Positions 43,819 to 53,094 of a stretch of 64,000 bases of DNA are shown here, piece by piece. The stretch spans positions 5,524,001 to 5,588,000 of the forward strand of contig CP051187.1 of assembly GCA_038087035.1 (NCBI GenBank), given 5' to 3'. A program made the translations under genes and the position numbers. This DNA comes from Gloeotrichia echinulata CP02. GTDB lineage: Bacteria; Cyanobacteriota; Cyanobacteriia; Cyanobacteriales; Nostocaceae. Within the stretch, counting starts at the first letter, position 1, and the number at the start of each line of letters is the position of its first letter. The notes beneath the pieces are model-generated. The model searched no databases. It was not told the DNA's origin and saw only the letters and a program-made list of their open reading frames with translations.

Positions 43819-45223
43819 AGAGACATTGTTTTTGTTGTGATTTAATTTTTGCTTGAATTGTAGGCGGTAAACCAGGTATTACCTTAGCATAAAGACCTGC
43901 AAATTCTCGCATATAATGGGCTGTGACTGTAGGACTTTCAATTATTAAAAGTGTTTCATCGTTCCCATTATTGGCTGCTGCTGACCAATTATGAGAACCT
44001 GTAATTACTGTGTGATTATCAATTACAGCAAATTTGTGATGCAATAAATCACCTTTGGGTAGGTTTGGTACACCTACGGTGGTAATAGGATTTTTCCAAG
44101 GATGATTATCGACCTCATATTTACATTTATTACTCAGTGCAAATCCCATCATATCTAAAGCTTCGCTATAGGGACGATAGGCGAATTGCGGTTCAATTAA
44201 AGCGCGAATTTGTACATTTTGTTGATGGCTAGTTTCTAAAATATTAGCCAGACGTTGCTCAGAAAATACAAACAACGCCATATCTATAGATTTGCTTGCT
44301 GATGCTAAAGTTTTACCAATTAAACCATTACTGCTGTCACTCCAAGGTAGAGTTGGGGAACTAGGCGAAAACTGGACAGTAATTTTAGTTTCACCCAAAG
44401 TAATTGTTTTGGGTAAACGCTGCGGTTTTTTCACACCAAATAAACTATCTGGCTTACCTGCTGGTCCATCACCCCACATGATGTTAAACTCTTGTGTGAA
44501 TAAAGCCGCTAATTCTGGGCTATTAATCTGCAATAAATTGTTGGCATTACCTAAACTGCGAGAATTTGTAAAATCGCCATAGGTATCGCTCAAAGTAAAA
44601 TTAGCAGAAGTTATAATCACAAGGCGATTGTCTACAATCACAAATTTATGATGCATCAAACTGCTGCCTTGTGAGCCATCTGCTGTATCATCTAACCAGG
44701 GAATTTGAGCATTTTGGAGCATGGCTAACCCATCCCTTTGATTAATTTCCTCAAGGTTGAGTTGATTATCTTGATTTACGTCTACAAATTGGCGAAATTC
44801 GTTATAGCGTTCCCGTTCCCTTTTCGCTAACTTACTTACTTCTGGGGTTGTCCAATTACTCAAGGGGCGACTATAGTTATTTTCTAAGATTACTCTGACC
44901 TTAATCCCAGCTTTTTGTCTATCTATCAGTGCTTGAGCAATTTTCGGTAAGCGCAATTCTTGCACAGCCACATCTACGGTAGATTTAGCTTGGGAAATAG
45001 CATCGACAATCTGTTTTTCTAAATCATCCCCAAGTCGCGTTTTTTGGCGGTAAATTTCTTTGTATTCTGAAGACTCGGAATGGTTAAAGTAAGCTTGAAC
45101 TAAAGGATCTTGCGGTAGGGGTGCGGGACGCAGATTATAAGACTCGACTCGTTGACAAGCAACGGTGGTAAATATCAGTAAAAAGATATAAGAAAAAGAC
45201 CTTTGCCTAGTAAAAAGTTGCAC
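43817..45223 (-). CDS. Phospholipase-D-like lipoprotein with EF-hand-like loop
   Basis: A 468-aa protein with a lipoprotein signal (hydrophobic 9-21, lipobox TVAC with C23), so probably anchored outside the plasma membrane. Two PLD-type HKD motifs are present: LMHHKFVIVDNR...SANFT (about 189-210) and LLHHKFAVIDNH...GSHNWS near the C-terminus. These are expected to form one active site for phosphodiester cleavage or transfer. Between them, residues 148-159 (DVNQDNQLNLEE) match a canonical EF-hand calcium loop, an unusual insertion. It may be a secreted nuclease or lipase. Its TAG stop touches an STRR array. Confidence 0.85.
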   Translation of the reverse strand: MQLFTRQRSFSYIFLLIFTTVACQRVESYNLRPAPLPQDPLVQAYFNHSESSEYKEIYRQKTRLGDDLEKQIVDAISQAKSTVDVAVQELRLPKIAQALIDRQKAGIKVRVILENNYSRPLSNWTTPEVSKLAKRERERYNEFRQFVDVNQDNQLNLEEINQRDGLAMLQNAQIPWLDDTADGSQGSSLMHHKFVIVDNRLVIITSANFTLSDTYGDFTNSRSLGNANNLLQINSPELAALFTQEFNIMWGDGPAGKPDSLFGVKKPQRLPKTITLGETKITVQFSPSSPTLPWSDSSNGLIGKTLASASKSIDMALFVFSEQRLANILETSHQQNVQIRALIEPQFAYRPYSEALDMMGFALSNKCKYEVDNHPWKNPITTVGVPNLPKGDLLHHKFAVIDNHTVITGSHNWSAAANNGNDETLLIIESPTVTAHYMREFAGLYAKVIPGLPPTIQAKIKSQQKQCL

Positions 45224-45318
45224 AGTAATCTGCTAAAAGTAGATTGGGGGTGTACAGATTTATAATTCCCAAAATACCCAGTGCAAAACTTGCTTGTGTT
45301 CCCACTATTATCGATTAT

Positions 45319-46485
45319 ATGCAAATATATCTAGATTACAGTGCTACTACTCCCCCTCGCCCAGAAGCGATCGCCGCTATGCAAGCAGTCCTGACTCAAC
45401 AGTGGGGCAATCCTTCTAGTTTACATGCCTGGGGAGAACGGGCAGCTACAATTGTGGAACAAGCCAGAATCCAAGTTGCAGGATTAATTAACGCCCCGGT
45501 TCCCGAATCGATTATCTTTACTTCTGGTGGTACTGAGGCAGATAATCTGGCAATTATGGGTGTTGCCCGATTATACCATGTGCCTCAACATATTATTATT
45601 TCAAGTGTTGAGCATTCGGCAATTTCTGAACCAGTGCAATTGTTACAAACATGGGGCTGGGATGTAACTTATCTGGCTGTGGATGCTAAGGGTGTAGTCA
45701 ACCCTCAAGATTTAAAAGCCGCATTGCGTCATAACACCGTTTTGGTGTCTGTGATTTATGGTCAAAGTGAAGTCGGGACAGTACAACCAATTGCCGAACT
45801 CAGTAATATTGCTAGGGCACACGGTGCTTTATTCCATACAGATGCAGTGCAAGCGGTGGGACGCTTACCCATTGATGTGCAAAAATTACCTGTAGATTTA
45901 TTGAGTTTATCCAGTCATAAATTATATGGTCCTCAAGGGGCTGGGGCGTTGTATGTGCGTCCTGGTGTGGAGTTATTACCCCTGCTGGGTGGGGGAGGAC
46001 AAGAAAGAGGATTGCGTTCTGGGACTCAAGCTACACCCGCGATCGCCGGTTTTGGAGTCGCAGCAGAACTAGCAGTCCAAGAATTAGCGACGGAAACACC
46101 CCGGTTAATTCAGTTACGCGATCGCCTGTTTACCCAATTATCTGATATTCCCGGTTTGATTCCCACAGGCGATCGCTATCACCGCTTACCCCACCATGTC
46201 AGTTTCTGTCTAGAATACGCCGATGGGGAAAAACTCAGCGGTAAAACCTTGGTGCGACAATTAAACCTCGCTGGCATTGCCATCAGCGCCGGTTCTGCCT
46301 GTCACAGTGGTAAACTTAGTCCTAGTCCTATACTTTTAGCGATGGGCTATTCCCAAAAAGCGGCTTTGGGCGGGATTCGCATGACACTGGGGCGCGATAC
46401 CACCCAATCTGATGTGGATTGGACGGCTATGGTATTAAAGCAGGTTTTACGGCGACTGACATCTTTAGTTGTTCGTTTATGGTGA
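45319..46485 (+). CDS. Cysteine desulfurase (NifS/IscS type)
   Basis: A 388-aa class V PLP enzyme starting MQIYLDYSATTPPRPEAI. It has FTSGGTEADNLAIMG, the cofactor His-Thr region LFHTDAVQAVGRLP, the PLP-binding Lys in SLSSHKLYGPQGAGAL and the active Cys in SAGSACHSGKLSPSP. It removes sulfur from cysteine to form a persulfide for Fe-S cluster or other sulfur donation. The open frame starts at 45244, but the family N-terminus begins at ATG 45319. No nif or isc genes flank it, so it is a stand-alone housekeeping desulfurase. Divergent from the PLD-like gene. Confidence 0.92.
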   Translation: MQIYLDYSATTPPRPEAIAAMQAVLTQQWGNPSSLHAWGERAATIVEQARIQVAGLINAPVPESIIFTSGGTEADNLAIMGVARLYHVPQHIIISSVEHSAISEPVQLLQTWGWDVTYLAVDAKGVVNPQDLKAALRHNTVLVSVIYGQSEVGTVQPIAELSNIARAHGALFHTDAVQAVGRLPIDVQKLPVDLLSLSSHKLYGPQGAGALYVRPGVELLPLLGGGGQERGLRSGTQATPAIAGFGVAAELAVQELATETPRLIQLRDRLFTQLSDIPGLIPTGDRYHRLPHHVSFCLEYADGEKLSGKTLVRQLNLAGIAISAGSACHSGKLSPSPILLAMGYSQKAALGGIRMTLGRDTTQSDVDWTAMVLKQVLRRLTSLVVRLW

Positions 46486-46815
46486 CGTACTCCACACACT
46501 CCCTTTCAGGTGAGTGTGGGCTTCTCAGCGACTCTTCTATGAAGACATTGACTGAGCTTTAAGACCGTGCGCCCCACGGTTCTTTGGTTAAGCCAAACAA
46601 TTAGCTTTTATTTTAATAGGCTGCTTTTCAGCATTTAATTGGATTACACCTACTGGTTAAAATTATATCAAATATTTTGAAAAAAAAAACAAGAAAGTGT
46701 TCATTCCTCACCGACCAACATTGCTGATTTCGCTATGCTCAATTTCGCTCGTTGGTCAATTCGTCACTCACGCGCCATTCATCCCACGCTCATTCGAGTG
46801 AGCGTGGGGCTTCTG
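46486..46815. mobile_element. Palindrome-ended non-autonomous element (IS200/IS605-like)
   Basis: The 425-bp gap after the cysteine desulfurase has two hairpins of similar form. CCACACACTC...GAGTGTGG (46492-46519) is followed by GGCTTCTCAGCGA, and CCCACGCTCA-TTCG-AGTGAGCGTGGG (46783-46808) is followed by GGCTTCTGTCGG. The shared hairpin-plus-GGCTTCT ends suggest recognition by the same transposase. There is no coding sequence between them, only AT-rich DNA with a 9-A run. Probably a relic or non-autonomous element; boundaries are approximate. Confidence 0.55.
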
Positions 46816-46910
46816 TCGGGAAAGCTAAAATAAATGAACCACAGATTTTTGGCATTTGACGCAGCCAATGCTGAAACAATGGAAGTAGAAACGACAGCAC
46901 GATATAGATT

Positions 46911-47645
46911 ATGTCTGAACTTCCGAAAAGTCTTGAAGATGCGATCGCCCAATCTCAAACAGCTACCCAAGCAGCCATTGCAGACGGTTTAAAACGCATA
47001 CAGGTTGAGTTCCTGTTCCCAGAACTCAAAATTATGCCAGTAGCAGAGCAATTTTTGCCCCTGTTTGCAGAATATGATTCCCGTTTGAAAGTCTTCTTTG
47101 CTGATGCTGGTGGCGCCGCTCTCGCCCGTCGCGATTGGGCAGAGGCACCATTTACAATTTTGGATATCGGTACGGGTAGGGCTGCTTCCATAGCCTCCAA
47201 AATTCAGCCAGAGGATGGAATTTTTCTGTTTATTACTCCTACTTCCGTAGAAGTACCCCAATTAGAAAAGATCTGTCAAACAATTGGCGATCGCCCTATG
47301 GTTCTATTAAATCCCCGTTTAGAAGATTCCGGGATTGTAGGTATTGGTTACGCAGCTAGGCAAACCCGCCAGCGTTTCATTAGCACCATTGAACCATGCT
47401 ACTACTTACGCCCCGTCGATGATCAAACTGCCGTCTTTCGCTGCTACCCTGGACTGTGGGAAGTTTGGGTAGAAGCCAACGGTGAGTATCAAAAAATTGC
47501 CGAATTACCTAAAAGACCATCTGGTGATGAACTAGATTTAATTCTGATGAAAGGACAACCGCAAACCGCAACAGGCGCCGCACCGGCGAAAAAGCCCAGT
47601 GTGTTCAAGAGTTTGCAACGTTTCTTAAAGGCGTTGAGTAGTTAG
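46911..47645 (+). CDS. DUF1995 family protein
   Basis: A 244-aa protein starting MSELPKSLEDAIAQSQTATQ with the DUF1995 pattern RIQVEFLFPELKIMPVAEQF, IFLFITPTSVEVPQLEKIC, VLLNPRLEDSGIVGIGYAAR and CYYLRPVDDQTAVFRCYPG. Plant homologues include LPA3-like proteins involved in photosystem assembly; the cyanobacterial role is not known to me. No signal or membrane helix, but a lysine-rich C-terminus (KKPSVFKSLQRFLKAL) that may be amphipathic. A STRR block follows its stop. Confidence 0.82.
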   Translation: MSELPKSLEDAIAQSQTATQAAIADGLKRIQVEFLFPELKIMPVAEQFLPLFAEYDSRLKVFFADAGGAALARRDWAEAPFTILDIGTGRAASIASKIQPEDGIFLFITPTSVEVPQLEKICQTIGDRPMVLLNPRLEDSGIVGIGYAARQTRQRFISTIEPCYYLRPVDDQTAVFRCYPGLWEVWVEANGEYQKIAELPKRPSGDELDLILMKGQPQTATGAAPAKKPSVFKSLQRFLKALSS

Positions 47646-47647
47646 GA

Positions 47648-47692
47648 GTTGGGGATTGGGGATTGGGGATTGGGGATTGGGGATTGGGAGTA
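47648..47692. repeat. STRR array, heptamer GGGGATT
   Basis: About six tandem GGGGATT units directly after the DUF1995 stop codon, in the 59-bp convergent space before the cupB stop. It may act as a spacer between the converging genes. Confidence 0.88.
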
Positions 47693-47704
47693 ATCTCAAG
47701 CGTC

Positions 47705-48835
47705 TCAACTATTTACAGCCAACAAGCGAGAAGTTGTCAGACGAGCCATCCACTTTTCTAAATAGAGTTGGTTAGCTTTTTGCTCAGATGGGTCTTCACT
47801 ATCCAAAGAATAAGGCATCAGTCCCAAAATTGCTGCAGTCGTCACACAAAACATGGATTTTTGGAAACTCATGCAAATTTGTACTCGCAAATCATCTTCT
47901 CCCCTGGGACTGCGACGATAAATATCATGTAAATATTCTGGGAGATAATGGCGCATATCTTGCATCAGCAAGGTAGGAGGTATACCCGCACCACCAATGG
48001 GTAAAGGATCTGCATATAATGCACCATACTGAAATCGAGCTTGATCCGGTGGGATTTCGTATGCTTGGGCGTTGTATGTAACTGTACCTGCGAAAGGGGT
48101 TCCCCGAAAGAAAACTGCTTCTACATAAGGTAAACCCGTATCTGCAAGGAAAGTCAAACCGATATTTTTGGGAATAATTTCATACACTTTACCGTTAATT
48201 TTTACATCGTAGGTAATTGGCTTTAATGCATTAGCTACCAACGCCGATTTAATATGGTCTACAACTTGGGGAATGGATTTAATTTCGCCATTGTCATAAC
48301 GGTCAGATAAACTGAGGAACATATCCGCCATCACCCGCCAAAATTGACCCAAACCACTGTAGTAAACAGAAACTCGTAACTGTTCAATTAAGAAGTCGGG
48401 GAACAGTTGATTTATTCCCAAAAATAGAGGATTATTTTTTAACTTTGCGGCAATTACCGCTTGCGCTCTTACTTCAAATTCCTTGGTATCCAAATATGTA
48501 TCAAGTCCCCCGCCACCGTGCCACATCATTGCTTTCATACAATATTCGGCATATTCAAAATTGATTCTATCATGCCACCAGTGACGCAGTAACTTTGTCC
48601 AAGAAAATTCACCATTAAAGTATTTAAAGAACGGAAAAAATACTAAAAATTGGTTTTCAGCAATATAGTTTAGATTGTTCGAGTAGGCATCAATAACTAC
48701 GCCATAGCTTTTGAGAATGCCAACTACTTCCAGGACGTTTTCTGGACTATCAGCCAGCAGTGCTTCACCTGTTTGCAGGCGTTTGATATACTCAGCTAAG
48801 GGATTATTATTAGGCTTGTTTTTAATAGTTACCAT
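47705..48835 (-). CDS. cupB: CO2 hydration protein CupB/ChpX of the constitutive NDH-1 CO2-uptake complex
   Basis: A 376-aa protein of the CO2-hydration (ChpX/ChpY) family, with WHGGGGLDTYLDTKEFEVRA and FRGTPFAGTVTYNAQAYEIP. It binds the NDH-1MS' complex and converts CO2 to bicarbonate at the thylakoid, driven by electron flow. It follows ndhF4 and ndhD4 on the same strand, and the length (376 aa) and place next to the ccm operon match the constitutive CupB rather than the longer inducible CupA. The region between ndhD4 and cupB is filled with an STRR array. TTTCTCCTGA on the plus strand corresponds to a TCAGGAGAAA ribosome site just upstream of the ATG. Confidence 0.9.
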   Translation of the reverse strand: MVTIKNKPNNNPLAEYIKRLQTGEALLADSPENVLEVVGILKSYGVVIDAYSNNLNYIAENQFLVFFPFFKYFNGEFSWTKLLRHWWHDRINFEYAEYCMKAMMWHGGGGLDTYLDTKEFEVRAQAVIAAKLKNNPLFLGINQLFPDFLIEQLRVSVYYSGLGQFWRVMADMFLSLSDRYDNGEIKSIPQVVDHIKSALVANALKPITYDVKINGKVYEIIPKNIGLTFLADTGLPYVEAVFFRGTPFAGTVTYNAQAYEIPPDQARFQYGALYADPLPIGGAGIPPTLLMQDMRHYLPEYLHDIYRRSPRGEDDLRVQICMSFQKSMFCVTTAAILGLMPYSLDSEDPSEQKANQLYLEKWMARLTTSRLLAVNS

Positions 48836-48868
48836 GATTATTTCTCCTGAACAGTAAAAATATTTTTA

Positions 48869-49091
48869 GTCATTTGTCATTTGTTATTTGTCATTTGTCA
48901 TTTGTCATTTGTCATTTGTCATTTGTCATTTGTCATTTGTCATTTGTCATTACTCCTTACTCCTTACTCCTTACTCCTTACTCCTTACTCATTACTCATT
49001 ACTCATTACTCATTACTCATTACTCATTACTCATTACTCATTACTCCTTACTCCTTACTCATTTGTCATTTGTCCTCCAATCCCCAATCCC
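48869..49091. repeat. Large STRR array between ndhD4 and cupB
   Basis: About 30 tandem heptamers in sequence blocks: roughly eleven TCATTTG, five CTCCTTA, about nine CTCATTA, two more CTCCTTA, two TCATTTG, then CCCAATC units. It lies within the ndhF4-ndhD4-cupB transcription unit. Since 7 is not a multiple of 3, the array is open in several frames and yields false ORFs. Confidence 0.93.
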
Positions 49092-49097
49092 CAACTG

Positions 49098-50600
49098 TTA
49101 ATTTTTACTTTTTACCTTATTCAAAGACACCGTTGCTAATACATTTTGTGTACTCACCATTGATGTAATTGTTGGTTCAGTCCAGCGAGATAACCAAGCA
49201 GGTTGGATACCAAAAATGATAATTAGCACAGCTAAAATGAAAGATGGAATGCGATCGCTCCAATATAAACGCGGTAAATTCATCACTTGTTCAGATAAGC
49301 GACCAAAAAATGCACGGTTGACCAGAATCAAGAAGTAAACAGCAGTTAATCCTGTACCAATCATACAGAGCAAGGTCTGCACGGGAAAAACTGGGAAACT
49401 ACCCCGAAAAATGACAAATTCTGAAATAAACCCGACCATTCCAGGGATACCAGCACTAGCCATAACTCCCAACACCATCAATGTGCCAATTACAGGCATA
49501 CCTCGTTCTGGGTTGAGCAGTCCTCTGATAACATCTAAATTGCGGCTACCTGCTTTTTTATACACAACTCCCACCAGCAAGAACAGTAAGGCGGAAATCA
49601 AGCCGTGGCTAACCATTTGCATCACAGTGCCCAACACGCTTAAAGGTGTAGCAGCGGCTGCAGCTAAAAGCACATATCCCATGTGTCCAATAGAGCTGTA
49701 TGCTACCATTTTCTTCATATCTTTTTGGGCGATCGCACAGGATGCACCATACAGCACACTCACCACCGCCCAACTCGCTAACCAGGGAGCGATATAACTC
49801 CAAGCGTCTGGTAACAAATTCATTCCAAACCGCAATAAGCCGTAGGTTCCCAATTTCAACAGCACCCCAGCCAACAGCACAGAAATTGGTGTCGAAGCTT
49901 CGACGTGAGCATCGGGTAACCAAGTATGAAAGGGAACCAAAGGAATTTTAATGCCAAAACCGATTAAAATTCCTCCTAATAGCAATAGTTGTGTTGCTAA
50001 AGGTAGAGATTTAGCATTTAAAGTTGCTAGGGCAAAAGTAGAAGAACCACTCAGCCACACCATACCAAGGAAACTTGCCAAAATCAAAATTCCCGAAACA
50101 GCAGTATAAATCAGGAATTTTGTAGCAGCATAACCCCGCTTTTCACCACCCCAAATTGCAATCAACAGATACAGGGGAATCAGTTCAAGCTCGTAAAACA
50201 GGAAAAATAATAGTAAATCCTGTGCCAGAAAAGCTCCAGTCACCCCAGCACTGAGCAGCAATATCAAAGAGTAATAAAATCTAGGACGTTGTAGCGATGT
50301 ATCACTACTGTAAATCGCAATACAAGTTAGCAATCCTTGCAAAAGCAGCAAAGGCAAAGACAAACCATCTATTCCCAGGCTATAGCTTAAACCTAAAGCA
50401 TCTACCCAGGGAAGGAATTCTGTAAACTGTTGATTAACTTCCCCTGGATTAAATTGAGCAGCTAAGACAATAGTCAGCAAGAAAGTGATACCAGCAGATG
50501 TCAAAGCCAACCCACGGGAGACTTTATCACTCATCCCAGGGGGGAAAAAACCGATTAAAGCGGCACCGAACAACGGCACTAAAATTAACGCACTCAGCAT
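49098..50600 (-). CDS. ndhD4: NAD(P)H-quinone oxidoreductase subunit NdhD4
   Basis: A protein of about 500 aa of the NuoM/NdhD antiporter-like family with about 14 hydrophobic helices. YELELIPLYLLIAIWGG contains the conserved helix-5 Glu, and IKIPLVPFHTWLPDAHVEAS and KKMVAYSSIGHMGYVLLAA are hallmark segments. It is a membrane-arm subunit of NDH-1MS', where the D4/F4 forms replace D1/F1 for CO2 uptake. The open frame begins at TTG 50636, but ATG 50600 (MLSALILVPLFGAALIGF) is the family-like start. It follows ndhF4 closely. Confidence 0.92.
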   Translation of the reverse strand: MLSALILVPLFGAALIGFFPPGMSDKVSRGLALTSAGITFLLTIVLAAQFNPGEVNQQFTEFLPWVDALGLSYSLGIDGLSLPLLLLQGLLTCIAIYSSDTSLQRPRFYYSLILLLSAGVTGAFLAQDLLLFFLFYELELIPLYLLIAIWGGEKRGYAATKFLIYTAVSGILILASFLGMVWLSGSSTFALATLNAKSLPLATQLLLLGGILIGFGIKIPLVPFHTWLPDAHVEASTPISVLLAGVLLKLGTYGLLRFGMNLLPDAWSYIAPWLASWAVVSVLYGASCAIAQKDMKKMVAYSSIGHMGYVLLAAAAATPLSVLGTVMQMVSHGLISALLFLLVGVVYKKAGSRNLDVIRGLLNPERGMPVIGTLMVLGVMASAGIPGMVGFISEFVIFRGSFPVFPVQTLLCMIGTGLTAVYFLILVNRAFFGRLSEQVMNLPRLYWSDRIPSFILAVLIIIFGIQPAWLSRWTEPTITSMVSTQNVLATVSLNKVKSKN

Positions 50601-50646
50601 AAAATGGGGATGTGAGGGGATGGGGAGTAGTGACAAATAACAAATT

Positions 50647-52503
50647 CTAAAAAGGTAATTTATCTAGTAGCCCTAATGACCAGCTAATGAAAAAACCCAG
50701 TACGCTGATGACGACTAGGATTGTCAACATATAGCCCTGAGATTGCCCTGAAATACTGTACTTTAATGTTTGTCCACTAAAAATTGCGGCAAACCCAACC
50801 AAGTTTACTAGACCATCAATCAAATAGCGATCGCTCCAAGCTGAAACTTTCGACAGCAAGGCTACGGCACTTACTACTGTGACTCGATAAACGCGATCAA
50901 TGTAAAAATCATAACCTAATAAGTCCTGCACAAATCGCCATGCCAGAATTCTCGATCTTGACCAGGCTTTGTGTAGATACATTGTGGTACCGATACATAC
51001 CCCAAGTACTGTAGAAAACAGCAAGGTTAATAACACATACCAATCAAGACTTTCCCAATCGGGTAGTAAGTACCATTGCTGTAGCATCAGGGGTAATAGT
51101 AGGGTGACAATGGTCAGAGATACCATAGGAAATGCCATTTGCCAACCGACTTCTGGGGCGCGGCGGGTTTTCTGTTGCGGTGTACCCCAAAATATATATC
51201 GGAATATCCGTGTTAAATTTAATGCGGTCAAACCGTTGACTAATACCAGGACTGCGATTACCCAAGGGGTAATGTGTACTAAGCCGTCAGCCCAGGCTAG
51301 CATTGCCCAAAAGCTTCCCAGTGGTAGCAGTGTCACCATTCCCGCAGAACCAACGATAAAGGCGGTGGTAGTTGCTGGCATTCTTGACCATAAACCCCCC
51401 ATTTCGGTTAAATTTTGGGTGTGGGTAGTGTAAATGATTGAACCAGAACTCATGAATAATAGTGCTTTGGCGATCGCATGGGTTAACAACAACATTAAGG
51501 CTACACCCCCTTGCTCTAACCCCATTGCCAAAAAGACCAACCCCATGTATGCACTGGTGGAATGAGATAATGCCCGTTTAATGTCAATTTGTGCTAAAGA
51601 CACTAAAGAGGCACCAATTGCTGTCAGTGTTCCCATGATTACTAAGGCATTCAAAGTAACTGGGGACAGCACTAATAATGGCTGTAGTTTATACAACACA
51701 TAAGCACCACCAGCTACCACCAGTGAGTTCCTCATGATCGAGGCGGGGTTAGGGCCTTCCATCGCCTCATCTAGCCACAAATGCAGGGGAAATTGGGCAC
51801 ATTTACCCGCAGGCCCGGCGATCAACGCCAAACCCAGTAACGCTGATCTGACTGGATCTAAGTTAGCTGTTTGCGCCCACTCTGATAAATCTGAAAAGTT
51901 CAAACTCCCTGTCCAGGTGGAAAGGGTGACAACAGCCATCAGCAGTAACAAGTCTCCCACCCGCTTTGTCCAAAACGCATCCCGCGCTGCTGTGACTACT
52001 AGTGGTTGTGCATACCAAAATCCCACTAGTAAATATGTGGATAGCGTTAAAACTTCCAAAAGAGCATAACTGAGAAACAAGGAATCACTGATGGCTAAAC
52101 CACTCAACGCTGCTTCAAAAAATCCGATCAGCCCAAAAAAACGTGCCAACGCCCAGTCTTTTTCCATGTAACCTAGGGCGTAAATTTGTGCCAGAAAGCT
52201 TAATCCGCTAATTAAAACCGTTGCGCCAATACTGACTGGTGAAATTTCTAAGGCAAACGATAAATCTAAATCTGCGACTTTGAACCAGGTAATCAGTAAA
52301 GTTTCTTGTTCTCTGTCCCAAATATCTTTAAACACAAACAGGCTATGGGCAAAAGCCAAAATTGTCGTCAGTATGTTGAAATAGGCCGCTGGTCTTGGCC
52401 CTGTTCTGCGAATAATTCCGATTGCCCACGGTATAGTTAAAATAGCACCTATTAAACCATAAAAAGGCACCAACCAACTTGTTGTGTAGAGAAGATGATT
52501 CAT
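50647..52503 (-). CDS. ndhF4: NAD(P)H-quinone oxidoreductase subunit NdhF4
   Basis: A 618-aa NuoL/NdhF-type subunit with about 15-16 hydrophobic helices. The core includes YALLEVLTLSTYLLVGFWYA (conserved Glu), AKCAQFPLHLWLDEAMEGPN-like motif (GKCAQFPLHLWLDEAMEG in this protein), and KRALSHSTSAYMGLVFLAMG. The C-terminal lateral-helix region is shorter than in NdhF1. It is first gene of ndhF4-ndhD4-cupB, divergent from ccmK across 591 bp. Assignment to F4 rather than F3 rests on the neighbouring cupB-sized gene and ccm operon linkage, as in Anabaena. Confidence 0.9.
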   Translation of the reverse strand: MNHLLYTTSWLVPFYGLIGAILTIPWAIGIIRRTGPRPAAYFNILTTILAFAHSLFVFKDIWDREQETLLITWFKVADLDLSFALEISPVSIGATVLISGLSFLAQIYALGYMEKDWALARFFGLIGFFEAALSGLAISDSLFLSYALLEVLTLSTYLLVGFWYAQPLVVTAARDAFWTKRVGDLLLLMAVVTLSTWTGSLNFSDLSEWAQTANLDPVRSALLGLALIAGPAGKCAQFPLHLWLDEAMEGPNPASIMRNSLVVAGGAYVLYKLQPLLVLSPVTLNALVIMGTLTAIGASLVSLAQIDIKRALSHSTSAYMGLVFLAMGLEQGGVALMLLLTHAIAKALLFMSSGSIIYTTHTQNLTEMGGLWSRMPATTTAFIVGSAGMVTLLPLGSFWAMLAWADGLVHITPWVIAVLVLVNGLTALNLTRIFRYIFWGTPQQKTRRAPEVGWQMAFPMVSLTIVTLLLPLMLQQWYLLPDWESLDWYVLLTLLFSTVLGVCIGTTMYLHKAWSRSRILAWRFVQDLLGYDFYIDRVYRVTVVSAVALLSKVSAWSDRYLIDGLVNLVGFAAIFSGQTLKYSISGQSQGYMLTILVVISVLGFFISWSLGLLDKLPF

Positions 52504-53094
52504 TTAAATTTCCTGAGACGACTGAGGATGGAATACCTTTTTTTAAATCAGCTTTAATAAAATGTATTTTTTATAATTTAGCTTGAATTTACACCCTTAA
52601 AAAAATTGTTATAACAAAATAAAAATATTTAGTTATCCCACTATCCTCTACTTATAGCATTGGAATTCCTACTTCTACATCGTTAGTTTATATCGAATAT
52701 TAGAAAAACTTATACACTTTTCCTGCTGTGCTTATATAGACAGCACAAAACAGAGAAAGACAGTTAGGGGAAACCCTTGAGCCTCCTGTTGTTTCTCCTC
52801 GTTACAGAATTGTAGAGTTTGTTAACCCAGGTTTAACAAATGTAATTAAAAAATTATAAAACCCAATTGGCTGCTCTAGCAATCCGTAAAATTCCATTAG
52901 CCAGAGGGCACTATTAATTTTTGTTAAGTTTTCTTAAACAGTTTTATCATAAACTATTATAGTAATTTATATTGCCAGGGACGCCAAGCTTTCCTATGCT
53001 TAATTTGGGAGTGTTTTCTTAGCTCAAGATCAGCTTAAGCGTCAAAAATTTCAAACCTCAGTACTGATTGGATTAATTTTTTAGGAGTTCTGCG
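52504..53094. promoter_or_regulatory. Divergent control region between ndhF4 and ccmK
   Basis: This 591-bp region separates the two CO2-concentrating operons and should hold promoters for both. It has no ORF. The most regular element is TTTGTTAA-CCCAGGT-TTAACAAA (52818-52840), a 23-bp inverted repeat with 8-bp exact arms that satisfies the LysR T-N11-A rule. A LysR gene lies 5 kb downstream. AGGAG at about 53082-53086 is the ccmK ribosome site. Clear -35/-10 boxes were not resolved. Confidence 0.5.

Noticed and set aside
48869..49091. CRISPR-like regular repetition
   Set aside because: Units are 7 bp, directly contiguous and without unique spacers, so they are STRRs, not a CRISPR array. The same holds for 43661-43818 and 25908-25979.
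48874..49168. Three overlapping open frames (75-95 aa) of repeated SFVICHL and LLITHYS peptides
   Set aside because: They are translations of the heptamer array in all frames; 7-bp units without stops stay open by chance.
49411..49797. 128-aa and other frames antisense to ndhD4 and ndhF4
   Set aside because: Shadow frames of strongly conserved membrane-protein genes, without ribosome sites or recognisable domains.
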